DNA from: Clostridium_AI sp964409685
GTDB lineage: Bacteria > Bacillota > Clostridia > Lachnospirales > Lachnospiraceae
Assembly: GCA_964409685.1 (NCBI GenBank)
Contig: CAYPEJ010000003.1
Span: 62,001 to 126,000, forward strand
Direction: 5' to 3'
DNA length: 64,000 nt
Made by a program: the position numbers and the translations under genes. Shown here piece by piece: positions 27,541-36,662 of the stretch; the stretch's first letter is position 1; each line of letters starts with the position of its first letter. The notes beneath the pieces were generated by a model. That model did no database searches, was not told the DNA's origin, and saw only the letters and a list, made by a program, of their open reading frames with translations.

Positions 27541-28548
27541 CTAAACCAGTGCAAACTGAAGTAGATTAAAGATATATCCAACCAGAATAATTCCAACTGT
27601 ACAAATCCCTATAAAAATCCCTAATAACTTCGGCTTAATCGCCTTCTTTAACATAATCATAGCGGGCAGTGAAAGCGTCGTAACCCCCATCATAAATGCT
27701 AATACAACACCTAACATTGCTCCTTTTGCAAGCAACGCCTCTGCGATTGGAATACATCCAAAGATATCTGCATACATCGGAATTCCTACAATCACTGCCA
27801 GAACCACCCCAAATGGATTCCCTGTCCCTAATGCTTTTACAATAAATTCTTCTGGAATCCAGTTATGAATAAATGCCCCAATTCCAACACCGACCAAAAC
27901 ATATGGCGCAACTTTCTTAGCCGTGGAAACAACCTCTCCCAAAGCATATTGTAATCGGTCTTTCTTCGTTAGTTCTTCCTGTGGTAACTCAATTGCATGA
28001 CCATTTCGAATAAAATCATGTACTTGATCTTCCAAATGCATTTTTTCAATCAATGTACCACCGACCACAGCAATTACTAATCCAACAACTACGTAAACAA
28101 TTGCAACCTTCCACCCAAAGATACTCATAAGTAGTACCAATGAGCCTAAATCCACCATCGGTGAAGAAATTAGAAACGAAAAGGTTACTCCCAGTGGAAG
28201 TCCCGCATTAGTAAATCCCATAAACAACGGAATCGACGAACAAGAGCAAAATGGTGTCACAGTTCCAAGAAGTGCAGATATGATATTTGCCCATACTCCT
28301 TTGAATCTTCCTAATATCTTTTTTGTCCTCTCTGGTGGAAAATAACTTTGAATGTAGGAAATGCCTAAAATCAAAACTCCTAACAACACCATGATTTTAA
28401 TTACGTCATACAGAAAGAACTGAATACTACCTCCTATTCTCCCACTGGTATCTAATCCAATGGCTTCTAATCCTGAACCAATCAAGTGATTCAACCAATG
28501 CATTCCAAGTACTTCATCTTGTATAAAGTCCCATAGATTTGATAGCAT
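27541..28548 (-). CDS. Permease of the DUF318/ArsP-like family
   Basis: This 335-residue integral membrane protein has about eight hydrophobic segments. PFCSCSSIPLFMGFTNAGLPLG is a conserved cysteine-rich motif of the family, and FLISSPMVDLGSL is also typical. A second half repeat (GIPMYADIFGCIPIAEALLAKGAMLG) shows internal duplication. Members export arsenite or trivalent organoarsenicals. The operon context (arsR upstream, thioredoxin-like and arsC downstream) supports an arsenic role, and the substrate form is open. Confidence 0.88.
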   Translation of the reverse strand: MLSNLWDFIQDEVLGMHWLNHLIGSGLEAIGLDTSGRIGGSIQFFLYDVIKIMVLLGVLILGISYIQSYFPPERTKKILGRFKGVWANIISALLGTVTPFCSCSSIPLFMGFTNAGLPLGVTFSFLISSPMVDLGSLVLLMSIFGWKVAIVYVVVGLVIAVVGGTLIEKMHLEDQVHDFIRNGHAIELPQEELTKKDRLQYALGEVVSTAKKVAPYVLVGVGIGAFIHNWIPEEFIVKALGTGNPFGVVLAVIVGIPMYADIFGCIPIAEALLAKGAMLGVVLAFMMGVTTLSLPAMIMLKKAIKPKLLGIFIGICTVGIILVGYIFNLLQFALV

Positions 28549-28569
28549 GTTACCTCTCCTTTCATTGTT

Positions 28570-28597
28570 ATATGTAAATATTTAAATATCTACATAT
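28570..28597. promoter_or_regulatory. AT-rich 28-bp palindrome before the permease gene
   Basis: A near-perfect inverted repeat (ATATGTAAATATTT and its mirror with one mismatch) lies 22 bases upstream of the permease start, in the gap after arsR. ArsR-family dimers bind AT-rich inverted repeats of this kind, so it may be a second operator within the operon. Confidence 0.45.
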
Positions 28598-28691
28598 TTA
28601 TATTTATCTATATGTTGGTTAAATGATTAGTCGTGCAAAAAATTATAAATTATAAATAGGTACCAATCATATCTTTACATATTTCAACTTA

Positions 28692-28991
28692 TCAACACGA
28701 CTTCTTACTATCGCAATCTAACACATTTGAAAACTGATTCAAATACGCTTTTATAACTTCTATTCCTTCTACAGAAATAGAATAATGCATCCACTTCCCT
28801 TCTTTTCTACCTGTCACTACTCCTGCATCACATAGTATCTTCATATGGTGAGAAAGTGTTGGTTGGGTAATGTGCATTTCTTCTAGTAATTTACATGCAC
28901 ACTTTTCTCCATCTCTTAGGAGTTGTAATATCTGTAGACGATTTTCATCACCGAATGCTTTGAATACAACTGCCATCCTTTTGTTATCCAT
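28692..28991 (-). CDS. arsR: ArsR-family transcriptional repressor
   Basis: This 99-residue winged-helix repressor contains NRLQILQLLRDGEKCACKLLE and the recognition helix LSHHMKILCDAGVVTGRKEG. The CACKLLE stretch matches the ELCVCDL-type metal-binding helix position (two Cys). It should release DNA on binding arsenite. A CDSKKSC tail adds two more cysteines. It is the first gene of the operon and has GGAGGTG before the ATG. Confidence 0.93.
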   Translation of the reverse strand: MDNKRMAVVFKAFGDENRLQILQLLRDGEKCACKLLEEMHITQPTLSHHMKILCDAGVVTGRKEGKWMHYSISVEGIEVIKAYLNQFSNVLDCDSKKSC

Positions 28992-29027
28992 GCTAACACC
29001 TCCATATATTGATGTTTATCTATGGGT

Positions 29028-29055
29028 ATTATAGCATCATATCGAAATATGTCAA
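29028..29055 (-). promoter_or_regulatory. Sigma-A-type promoter of the arsR operon
   Basis: On the minus strand TTGACA (29055-29050) and TATAAT (29033-29028) are both exact consensus, 16 bases apart. They lie about 40 bases upstream of arsR. A half-palindrome (ATCAATATATG and CATATTGAC) on both sides could be the ArsR operator. Confidence 0.7.
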
Positions 29056-29219
29056 TATGTTATATTTTCTTTCTGTCAACTGTACCAGAAATCCTATAGC
29101 TCCAATTAATTCCCCGACTCTTGCTACTAGGCTAAATACACGTTCATCATTTTATACTCAGTAAATGAATTGTATATTTTCACTAAAATAGCCTATTATT
29201 TTTATATATTTTCACACTA

Positions 29220-29248
29220 TTGCACATGAAAACGTTCTCAGTTATAAT
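29220..29248 (+). promoter_or_regulatory. Sigma-A-type promoter of the CBM protein gene
   Basis: TTGCAC (29220-29225) and TATAAT (29243-29248) are 17 bases apart, and the start site would be about 135 bases before the gene. The spacer is almost fully filled by a CcpA/LacI-type operator, so bound repressor would exclude RNA polymerase. Confidence 0.65.
29227..29240. promoter_or_regulatory. cre-type operator in the promoter spacer
   Basis: TGAAAACGTTCTCA fits the CcpA cre consensus TGWNANCGNTNWCA at every position. It sits between the -35 and -10 elements, the position that gives carbon catabolite repression. A sugar-specific LacI-type regulator could bind the same sequence. Confidence 0.6.
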
Positions 29249-29335
29249 AAGGTTGTAAACAATATTACAAGAAAGTACATATTTACCAATGCGATACAAT
29301 ATAAAACAAGGTAATCTTATTTTTTTACAATCCAC

Positions 29336-29349
29336 TGGTAACGTTTTCA
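29336..29349. promoter_or_regulatory. Second cre-type operator in the leader
   Basis: TGGTAACGTTTTCA fits the cre consensus with one mismatch and shares the AACGTT core with the upstream operator. It lies 109 bases downstream, in the untranslated leader, where it could work as a roadblock or allow looping. Confidence 0.5.
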
Positions 29350-29388
29350 TACTGTATACGCATCTTAAAATTTGAGGGAGGTTATTTA

Positions 29389-31446
29389 ATGTTACAATCA
29401 AAATGTACACAAGCACAGAGAAGATTTTTTGCAATTATCTTAACGTTAGCGATGGTAATCTGCAACTTAACTCTTCCAACAGTAGCTTCTGCTGCTACTG
29501 CTTCTGGATTCACATCCACTTATTTTAAAACCAATCCAACCGGATATGGTAACAATGCAACTATTACAATCGACGGAAATTTCAACGACTGGAACTCTTC
29601 CATGTTAATTGCACAAGGCGTTGCCAATGATGATGCCCGTATTTTCCGTGGATCACACGAAGGACCTGTTTACGATACATATGCATTATATGCAGCTTGG
29701 GATAATGATAATTTATATTTTATGTGGGAATTCACAAATGTAACTGACGTTGTTGACCCAGCACAAGGTTACCCAATCAGCGATAACGGAAAACCTTGGA
29801 ACGGCGATATTCCACAGATTATTGCACTTGATATTGACCCTACTCGTAGCGGTAACGGTATGATTGGCACAAACGGTATCTGGGGAATGGGTATCAACTA
29901 TGAAAATGGTGTTGATACAGTTCTTTGCTTCTCTAGTAAACCTGGTGTTGGTACTCCTGGACTATTTACTTTAAATGATGACAATGAGTTCTCTTATGAG
30001 ACAGGATACTGTACAACATTTAAAAATGCTGGTATTTCTTTCGCTTATGGTGACGGTCATATCTCTGATAAAATCATGGGTGTTAAAATGAACGGATATG
30101 AAGGTTATACACCTGATCACTTAGCTACTGACGCTTCTAACTGGGTAGATATGATGGAATATGGTCATGATGAAGCTCAAGATACTATGTACGAAATGGT
30201 AATTCCTTTATCTTCTCTTGGAATTACAAAAGATTATCTTGAATCTTATGGAATTGGTGCTATGCACATCTCTACATTTGGACAATCTGGAATTACTTCT
30301 ATCCCAGCTGACCCAAGTATGGTAGACAATTCTTGTAACCCTTACAGCTGTGATGATTCCACATCCGCTGAAAAGGAAGATACAGACGTTATTACATGTG
30401 ACCTTGCTCGTATCGGTACAGCTAGTGGTAATGTTCCTGTGAGACCTACTACTTCTGCTACTGTGGAACCTACTGTTTCTGCTTCCATAGAGCCAAGTAT
30501 TGAACCTACTGTTTCCGCTTCTGTTGAACCTAGCATTGAGCCAACAGCAACTGCTTCTGTAGAACCTAGTATTGAACCTAGTATTGAGCCTAGTATAATA
30601 CCTGATAACACAGTAACCATTTACTACAAATCTACTGCGAATACTTACATTCACTATCGTGTAGATTCTGGCAGCTGGACAAATGCTCCTGGTGTTCTTA
30701 TGAATACATCCGATGCATACACAAGTTACAAAACTGCAACCATTGACTTAGGTACTGGTTCCACATTAACCGCTTGCTTCAACGATGGAAATGGTAACTG
30801 GGATAATAATAACTCTCAAGACTACCTTTTCACAGCAGGTACTTACACAATCGCAAATGGTAAGATTACAAATGGCGCACCAAGTATTTCTCACAACTAC
30901 ATTACTTTATACTACAAAACAACTTGGTCAAATGCTTACTGTCACTATAGAACAGATAGCAATAGCTGGACTACTGCTCCTGGTGTCGCAATGACAAGTT
31001 CTGATTTCTCAGGTTACAAAGAAATCACAATTGATATGGAAGATGCAACAACATTAACTGCTTGCTTCAACAATGGTTCTTCTTGGGATAACAATGGTGG
31101 ACAAAATTACTATTTTGCTGGTGCTAGCTCCTATGTAATTGAAAATGGTGTTATCACAGCGGGTACTCCATCTTCCCAACCTGTAACTGAAAATGTTATT
31201 AAGATTTACTACAAAACAGGTTGGTCTACTCCTTACTGCCACTATCAAATCGGTAGCAATGGATGGACAAATGTTCCTGGTGTTGTAATGACAAGTGAGG
31301 GAAATAATATTTACTCTATTACAATTGATTTAGGAGATGCTACAAGCTTAACTGCTTGCTTTAACAATGGTAGCGGTTCTTGGGATAATAACAATGGTGG
31401 AAATTACTACTTTAGCCAAGCAGGAACTTATTATATTAACTGCTAA
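29389..31446 (+). CDS. Secreted glycan-binding protein with three CBM25-type domains
   Basis: The 685-residue product has a signal peptide (basic start, hydrophobic core, cleavage near ASA at about residue 35). Residues 50-345 form a CBM9/DOMON-like beta domain (TITIDGNFNDWNS, YALYAAWDNDNLYFMWEF). A linker of repeated PTVSASxEPSIEP units (355-403) leads to three tandem starch-binding modules (about 407-490, 503-590, 602-685), each with YYK, HYR..S..W..APG and ACFNxGxxxWDNN. No hydrolase catalytic domain is present, so it probably binds starch or a similar glucan at the cell surface or in a secreted complex. The ATG follows GGGAGGTT. A catabolite-type operator controls the promoter. Confidence 0.85.
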   Translation: MLQSKCTQAQRRFFAIILTLAMVICNLTLPTVASAATASGFTSTYFKTNPTGYGNNATITIDGNFNDWNSSMLIAQGVANDDARIFRGSHEGPVYDTYALYAAWDNDNLYFMWEFTNVTDVVDPAQGYPISDNGKPWNGDIPQIIALDIDPTRSGNGMIGTNGIWGMGINYENGVDTVLCFSSKPGVGTPGLFTLNDDNEFSYETGYCTTFKNAGISFAYGDGHISDKIMGVKMNGYEGYTPDHLATDASNWVDMMEYGHDEAQDTMYEMVIPLSSLGITKDYLESYGIGAMHISTFGQSGITSIPADPSMVDNSCNPYSCDDSTSAEKEDTDVITCDLARIGTASGNVPVRPTTSATVEPTVSASIEPSIEPTVSASVEPSIEPTATASVEPSIEPSIEPSIIPDNTVTIYYKSTANTYIHYRVDSGSWTNAPGVLMNTSDAYTSYKTATIDLGTGSTLTACFNDGNGNWDNNNSQDYLFTAGTYTIANGKITNGAPSISHNYITLYYKTTWSNAYCHYRTDSNSWTTAPGVAMTSSDFSGYKEITIDMEDATTLTACFNNGSSWDNNGGQNYYFAGASSYVIENGVITAGTPSSQPVTENVIKIYYKTGWSTPYCHYQIGSNGWTNVPGVVMTSEGNNIYSITIDLGDATSLTACFNNGSGSWDNNNGGNYYFSQAGTYYINC

Positions 31447-31478
31447 GATTGATATCCTCTATTTTTCAAATTTACATC

Positions 31479-31526
31479 AAAAGACGTGTGCCAAATGAAA
31501 TTTTCATTTTTCCACACGTCTTTTTC
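31479..31526. terminator. Bidirectional terminator after the CBM protein gene and the PKS operon
   Basis: A 12-bp perfect stem (AAAAGACGTGTG/CACACGTCTTTT, loop about 22 bases) with A and T runs on either side lies between the convergent CBM protein gene and the last gene of the large minus-strand cluster. It can terminate both. Confidence 0.85.
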
Positions 31527-31616
31527 CTATTTTACTGAAATTGCTTTATAACTTTATCAAATCCCATAAAAATTAGCTGTAATTATTTTAAGAACTATAA
31601 ATTCTGCAAAAATAAA

Positions 31617-32993
31617 TTATATCTTGTAAACTGCATCATGAAAAATTTCACTAACTGTTGGATGTGGGAATATTACTTTCTGCACTTCTTCTATCGTCAT
31701 CTTATTATGAAGTATAAAACTTCCGTTGGAAATTAATTCACCTGCTCCTGCACAGCAGATTGCAATGCCGATAATTCGTTTTTCTTTATTTTCTATTAAT
31801 AATTGCAGATATCCATCATCTTTTCCATGCTCAATCTGATATTTTCCACTATATGCAAGTTCTATTATTTTTGTTGTAACTTCTAATCCTTTTTCTTTGG
31901 CAGAATCTTCTGTCTCGCCAATTACTGCCACTTCTGGATATGTAAAAATAACAGATGGAACTTCACTGTAATGGATAGCATCTGTAATACCCAAAATTGT
32001 ATTCACACATACCTCTGCTTCTCTGTATGCAGTATGAGCAAGCATGGATTTTCCATTAGCATCTCCAATTATAAAGATACCTTTTCGACTTGTTTGGCAA
32101 GTCTCATCCACCGAAATTATGCGACTTTGTGTATTCAATTTTACCCTCTCTAATCCCAACTCCGCATAATCTGGAATTCTCCCTGTACAAATCACAATTT
32201 TGTCTGCTTCTACTGCGTACTTTTTATTCATTTTTTTGTAAACAACCAAATTTTGATAAATCTCTGTTACTACACTGGAAAGATGGATTCGCATCCCTAT
32301 GGCAGAAAAGTGCTTATACATTTTATTAGATAATACATGACCTATATTGCCCAAAATGTGGTCTGTGCTTTCAATAATCGTCGTTTCTGCTCCCAATGCA
32401 TGATAGTAAGAAGCCATTTCCATTGCAATAACACCTCCTCCTACGATAACGAGTTTTTTCGGAACCTTGTCTAAAGAAAGAAGTTCCTTACTTGTGATTA
32501 CAAACTTTCGCTGTAATCCATCTTCAAGACCCTTTATGTTCGGAAAAAATACTTTTGCACCCGTAGCAAGAATAATATGTTTTGCTGTTAGTATGCGTTC
32601 GCCAGCCTCTATTCGGTAATTACCATCTTCTTCTCCAGTGATTCTTCCTTTTTTCTTAATCACTTCAACACCACTACTTTTTAGTTGCATGGAAATTCCT
32701 GAGACAATCTGTCTCACGATTTTATCTTTTTTCTCTCGAACCAGTTCATGCTTTAGGACTACATTCTCAGCAAGAACCCCCTCTCTTTCACACTGCTTTA
32801 TTTGCTCATATAATCTTACGCTGTGTAAATACTGTTTTGTGGGAATACAGCCTTCATTTACACATACGCCTCCTAACTCATTTTTTTCAATAAGCACGGT
32901 ACGTAGTCCATTTTGAGTTGCAAGAATCGCGGCATGGTATCCTCCTGGTCCACCGCCTAAAATTGCTACATCATATATCAATGGTTTCTTCAC
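31617..32993 (-). CDS. lpdA: Dihydrolipoamide dehydrogenase (E3)
   Basis: E3 reoxidises dihydrolipoamide with NAD+. The 458-residue protein carries the FAD motif LGGGPGGYHAAI, the redox disulfide GGVCVNEGCIPTK, the NAD-binding VGGGVIAMEMAS and the active-site His-Glu pair in FPHPTVSE, so it looks functional. It has no lipoyl domain of its own. It is the last gene of the 19-gene cluster and overlaps lipA; a GTG at 32993 or a TTG at 32981 could start it. As most Lachnospiraceae use pyruvate:ferredoxin oxidoreductase, a dedicated E3 here is best explained by the cluster-encoded E1 and E2-PKS. Confidence 0.93.
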   Translation of the reverse strand: MKKPLIYDVAILGGGPGGYHAAILATQNGLRTVLIEKNELGGVCVNEGCIPTKQYLHSVRLYEQIKQCEREGVLAENVVLKHELVREKKDKIVRQIVSGISMQLKSSGVEVIKKKGRITGEEDGNYRIEAGERILTAKHIILATGAKVFFPNIKGLEDGLQRKFVITSKELLSLDKVPKKLVIVGGGVIAMEMASYYHALGAETTIIESTDHILGNIGHVLSNKMYKHFSAIGMRIHLSSVVTEIYQNLVVYKKMNKKYAVEADKIVICTGRIPDYAELGLERVKLNTQSRIISVDETCQTSRKGIFIIGDANGKSMLAHTAYREAEVCVNTILGITDAIHYSEVPSVIFTYPEVAVIGETEDSAKEKGLEVTTKIIELAYSGKYQIEHGKDDGYLQLLIENKEKRIIGIAICCAGAGELISNGSFILHNKMTIEEVQKVIFPHPTVSEIFHDAVYKI

Positions 32994-33840
32994 CTTCTGT
33001 CTTTCCTAAACTACGCTCTGCATGATAAGAACTTCTTACAAAAGGACCTGATTCTACATGTAAGAATCCTATATGCAAAGCTACTCTTTTGTACTTTTCA
33101 AATTGTTCTGGATGCACATATTCTTCCACCTTAATATGTTTGTCTGAAGGTGCAAGGTATTGTCCAATAGTCAAAAAGTCACACTTATGATTCCTTAAAT
33201 TACTCATCACTTCATATACTTCTTGTTCCTTTTCACCTAAACCAACCATAATACCTGATTTTGTATAAATTTCATCCGACTCTTCTTTTACCATTTTTAA
33301 AACTTGCATAGATCTATTATATTGTGCCATCGGTCTTACCGTAGGGTATAATCTAGGTACCGTTTCAATATTATGATTGATAACATGTGGCTTTGCCTGT
33401 ATAATCTCTTTCAAAGCCTTTCGACTTCCTTTCAGATCAGGAATCAATACTTCTATGGTGGTATTTGAATTTTTCTTGCGAATTGCTTCCACTACTTTTT
33501 TAAAATGCTGTGCTCCACCGTCTGGTAAATCATCTCTTGTCACCGATGTAACCACAACATGTTTGATTTGTAATTCTTGCACAACCTCTGCAATACCTAA
33601 TGGTTCATCTTCTCGTAGTTGCTCTGGCTGTCCCTGTTTAATATTACAAAATGTACAATTTCTTGTACATGTATTTCCCATAATCATAAAGGTAGCTGTC
33701 TTATGTTGAAAACATTCCATCTGATTTGGACAACATGCCGCATTACAAACTGTGTTGAGAGAATATTTTGCTAATATATTTGTAACCTGTTTTTGATTCT
33801 CAGAAGGTGCCACCTTTATTTTCATCCACTCTGGCTTCAC
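32971..33840 (-). CDS. lipA: Lipoyl synthase LipA
   Basis: LipA is a radical-SAM enzyme inserting two sulfurs into octanoyl groups on lipoyl domains. The 289-residue protein has the auxiliary cluster cysteines CNAACCPNQMEC, the radical-SAM triad CTRNCTFC and the RSSYHAE motif (the conserved Ser ligand). It starts with GTG right after the lipB stop. Together with LipB it can build the lipoyl cofactor de novo on the E2 domain of the megasynthase upstream in the same operon. Confidence 0.96.
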   Translation of the reverse strand: MKPEWMKIKVAPSENQKQVTNILAKYSLNTVCNAACCPNQMECFQHKTATFMIMGNTCTRNCTFCNIKQGQPEQLREDEPLGIAEVVQELQIKHVVVTSVTRDDLPDGGAQHFKKVVEAIRKKNSNTTIEVLIPDLKGSRKALKEIIQAKPHVINHNIETVPRLYPTVRPMAQYNRSMQVLKMVKEESDEIYTKSGIMVGLGEKEQEVYEVMSNLRNHKCDFLTIGQYLAPSDKHIKVEEYVHPEQFEKYKRVALHIGFLHVESGPFVRSSYHAERSLGKTEGEETIDI

Positions 33841-33841
33841 T

Positions 33842-34528
33842 TTACCTACTCACCTGCAATTCCTTACTATAGTCCCGTGTTTCTATGTCCTGAAAACCAT
33901 ATGCTTTTGCAAGGTACTTTATAATATGTTGCTTCACATTAAAAATATCCTGTTTTTTCCCCGTCAGTTTTTCTATGGATGTCACTCCTCTATCTTGCAA
34001 ACCGCACGGAACAATCCAATCAAAGTTTTCTAATTTAGTATTTACATTAAGAGCAAATCCATGAATCGAAATCCATTTTTGTATTCCAACACCAATTGCC
34101 ATAATTTTATCTGTATTGCACCATACTCCTGTGTACCTACCATACTCACCATGTGCCTCTATTCCATATTCTTCTCTTAGCATTTCAATAGCAAACTTTT
34201 CAAGATTCTCTATGTACTTACGTATGTCCCTATTATGCTGCCTTAGGTCAAAAATCGGATATCCAACGATTTGACCTGGACCATGATAGGTCAAATCACC
34301 TCCCCGTTCGACATCGTATATATTGACAGCTTCCTTAGCCAATTCTTCTTCATTTGCTATCAGATTTTCTTTTTTAGCACGCCTGCCCATCGTAATAACA
34401 GGATTGTGTTCTACGAGCAAAAGAGTATCCTTAATTACGCCTGCAGAGCGTAACTTCATAAGTTTTCTCTGCAGTTCTAATACTTCTTTATAATCTCGTA
34501 ATCCTAAATCTGAGATAATAAGTTTCAT
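33842..34528 (-). CDS. lipB: Octanoyl-ACP:protein octanoyltransferase LipB
   Basis: LipB moves octanoate from ACP to the lysine of lipoyl domains. This 228-residue protein shows the family motifs RGGDLTYHGPGQIVGYPI, GVGIQKWISIHGFALNV (catalytic Lys of the family lies in GI...W, His in the following block) and VPCGLQDRGVTS with the catalytic Cys. The ATG has GGAGAGACAGG upstream. It precedes lipA by one base and follows the acyl-AMP ligase gene by 21 bases, so it is plainly inside the biosynthetic operon. Confidence 0.95.
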   Translation of the reverse strand: MKLIISDLGLRDYKEVLELQRKLMKLRSAGVIKDTLLLVEHNPVITMGRRAKKENLIANEEELAKEAVNIYDVERGGDLTYHGPGQIVGYPIFDLRQHNRDIRKYIENLEKFAIEMLREEYGIEAHGEYGRYTGVWCNTDKIMAIGVGIQKWISIHGFALNVNTKLENFDWIVPCGLQDRGVTSIEKLTGKKQDIFNVKQHIIKYLAKAYGFQDIETRDYSKELQVSR

Positions 34529-34549
34529 ATTTTTAAACCTGTCTCTCCT

Positions 34550-36304
34550 TTATCCTAATAGATTGAACTGTTTTTTCTCATAAATTAGTTTACATTTCCT
34601 TCTCTGTATTTTATTGCTTGATGTTCTTGGCAAAGTACCTGCCGCAATAAATAAAACATCTTTTACAGCCAAACCATGTTTTTCGGATATTTTCATTCGA
34701 ATTTCTTTCTTCATCTTTTGGAAATCTAGTTCTATATTCATATATTGTTCCTGTATCTCAGAAACAATAACTACTTCTTCACTTCCCTGAGTATTTTCTA
34801 CAGAGAATGCAACACTGGATGCTTTTTGTACATACATACAGGCTTCTTCCACTGTGAATTCAATATCTTGTGGATAATGATTCTTTCCGCACACAATAAT
34901 CATATCTTTTTTTCTTCCTGTTATAAACAAGATTTCTTCATGAACAAATCCTAAATCACCTGATTTTAAGAATGGACCATCTCCATTTGGCAAATACCCT
35001 CCAAATGTTTCTTTGGTTTTTTCTTCTTCATTCCAGTAACCTCCTGCTACGCAGTCCCCTTTTATCCAAATCTCTCCTATCCTGTCTTCGCCATATACCT
35101 CAAGAGTATCAGGGTCTACAATTCGCAGATCCAAGTAGGTGCTTAACATACCGCAACCAATCAACATAGTTGTTTGAGGAGTTCCATCTGGCATAACCTC
35201 AATTCTATTCTCAGCTAATGCATTTACTGACACGTTTATAATAAATGGAGTTCTTCCCCCTTTTTGTCCGCCTGCGACAAATACAGTAGCCTCAGCCATT
35301 CCATAACCTGGAGAAAATGCTTTTTTTTCAAACCCCGTCACTTTAAACTTATCATAGAACTTATCTAATGTACTAACACGAACTGGTTCTGAACCACAGC
35401 ATGCAGCATATAAATGGGACAAATCCAATGTTTTAAGGTCTTCTTCTTCGACCATATTTGCACATATTTCATATGCAGTATTTGGTGCTACCGTAAAAGT
35501 AGCTTTGTATTTATCTATCATTTTTAGCCAATTTACAGGCTTTTGGAAAAAAGTTGCTGGTGACATAAAGATATAACGCCCACCCATGCACATGGTATAC
35601 AATGCACAAACGAGAATTCCCATATTATGCGATAACGGAATCCAGCCAACTCCAACTGGCCTTTCTCGAACTAAGTCATTTAATGTTTCCATATCCATAC
35701 AGACATTGGATATAATATTTCGATGAGTTATGACAACACCTTTTGGGTCAGAAGTAGAACCCGATGTATACTGAATCATGAATATAGTGTTACCTTGTAT
35801 ATCTGGCTTTCTAAAATAGAGTACATTTTCATCTTCTATTTCGTCTATAAAGAGCCACTTCTTATTATGTAAGCTTGGGTCTTTTGCTAAAAAAGGTACT
35901 ATCACTTCAAATGATTGACGGTTAGTTAATATAACATCTATGCCGCCACTTTTCACATTCTTTTTTACTTTTTCGTAATATGCTTCTGAGGCAACTGGAT
36001 CATAACTAGTCACTACAATCATTGATGCATACACACATCCAAAAAATGCCTCAATGTAGTCCAATCCTGTTTTTAGAAGTAATAAGACTCGACTCCCTTG
36101 ACTAGCAATACGCTGGAGTGCACCCGCAGTTTTTTTTGCCTTCTCACTTAGTTCGTGATAAGTAATATTTTCTTCTTGCCCATCGCAATCTTGAAGATAT
36201 GTGAAAACGATTTGATCTGGTTTATCATTTTCCCAATACCGTAAAATTTCATCTACTCTGGTAAAATTAATAACATTCTTCTGCATTTCATACAATTTAC
36301 TCAT
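34550..36304 (-). CDS. Fatty acyl-AMP ligase (FAAL) type adenylate-forming enzyme
   Basis: FAALs activate a carboxylic acid as the adenylate and pass it to a carrier protein. The 584-residue protein has the A3 loop IQYTSGSTSDPKGVVITH, the FAAL-typical GWIPLSHNMGIL, YGMAEATVFVAGG and the C-terminal GRKKDMIIVCGKNHYPQDIE. The last of these is the FAAL signature rather than that of an acyl-CoA synthetase. The neighbouring ACP-C-PCP protein is the likely acceptor. This gives the cluster an acyl-loading route besides the E1/E2 route. The start has GGGAG before the ATG. Confidence 0.88.
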   Translation of the reverse strand: MSKLYEMQKNVINFTRVDEILRYWENDKPDQIVFTYLQDCDGQEENITYHELSEKAKKTAGALQRIASQGSRVLLLLKTGLDYIEAFFGCVYASMIVVTSYDPVASEAYYEKVKKNVKSGGIDVILTNRQSFEVIVPFLAKDPSLHNKKWLFIDEIEDENVLYFRKPDIQGNTIFMIQYTSGSTSDPKGVVITHRNIISNVCMDMETLNDLVRERPVGVGWIPLSHNMGILVCALYTMCMGGRYIFMSPATFFQKPVNWLKMIDKYKATFTVAPNTAYEICANMVEEEDLKTLDLSHLYAACCGSEPVRVSTLDKFYDKFKVTGFEKKAFSPGYGMAEATVFVAGGQKGGRTPFIINVSVNALAENRIEVMPDGTPQTTMLIGCGMLSTYLDLRIVDPDTLEVYGEDRIGEIWIKGDCVAGGYWNEEEKTKETFGGYLPNGDGPFLKSGDLGFVHEEILFITGRKKDMIIVCGKNHYPQDIEFTVEEACMYVQKASSVAFSVENTQGSEEVVIVSEIQEQYMNIELDFQKMKKEIRMKISEKHGLAVKDVLFIAAGTLPRTSSNKIQRRKCKLIYEKKQFNLLG

Positions 36305-36334
36305 GATGCTTCTCCCATTTCTTCTGAGAACACT

Positions 36335-36646
36335 CTATTTCTTCCATTCGGAATCCGTTGGTTTCACATTTTCAAATTTCATAATAGTATAAGGTTTTTC
36401 CAACATATCAGTTATGGTTGCTTTCCACTTTGCGTAGTGAGCTGTTTCTCTGTGTGCAAGCTGTGCATCCTGATTATAATATTGTTCCACTAACATAAAC
36501 TGTGTAGGAACTTCACGATTTTGTAGCAGTTCAAATCCACGTACACCCTCTTCTTTTAGGCTGTTTTCCACATTCATTATACTTGCCTCTCTAAATTCCT
36601 CTATAAATTCTTCTTTTACATCTATTAATACATGAACGATAAACAT
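36335..36646 (-). CDS. Antibiotic biosynthesis monooxygenase-type small protein
   Basis: This 103-residue protein fits the ABM dimeric ferredoxin-like fold: an N-terminal strand MFIVHVLIDVKEEFIEEF, then helices and FELLQNREVPTQFMLVEQYYNQDAQLAHRE. ABM proteins are cofactor-free monooxygenases or carbonyl-modifying proteins (including LsrG-type). A role in an anaerobe as an oxygenase is doubtful, so it may instead catalyse an isomerisation or cyclisation of the assembled product. It has AAAAGGAG before the ATG and lies between the FAAL and the ACP-C-PCP genes. Confidence 0.8.
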   Translation of the reverse strand: MFIVHVLIDVKEEFIEEFREASIMNVENSLKEEGVRGFELLQNREVPTQFMLVEQYYNQDAQLAHRETAHYAKWKATITDMLEKPYTIMKFENVKPTDSEWKK

Positions 36647-36662
36647 ATTACATTCTCCTTTT

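Noticed and set aside
30340..30655. Open frames antisense to the linker of the CBM protein gene
   Set aside because: They mirror the repetitive PTVSASVEPSIEP coding sequence, have no ribosome binding site and no plausible protein features.
31617..34528. lpdA-lipA-lipB as part of a glycine cleavage system
   Set aside because: No gcvH, gcvP or gcvT genes are near, whereas a lipoyl-bearing E2-PKS is in the same operon.
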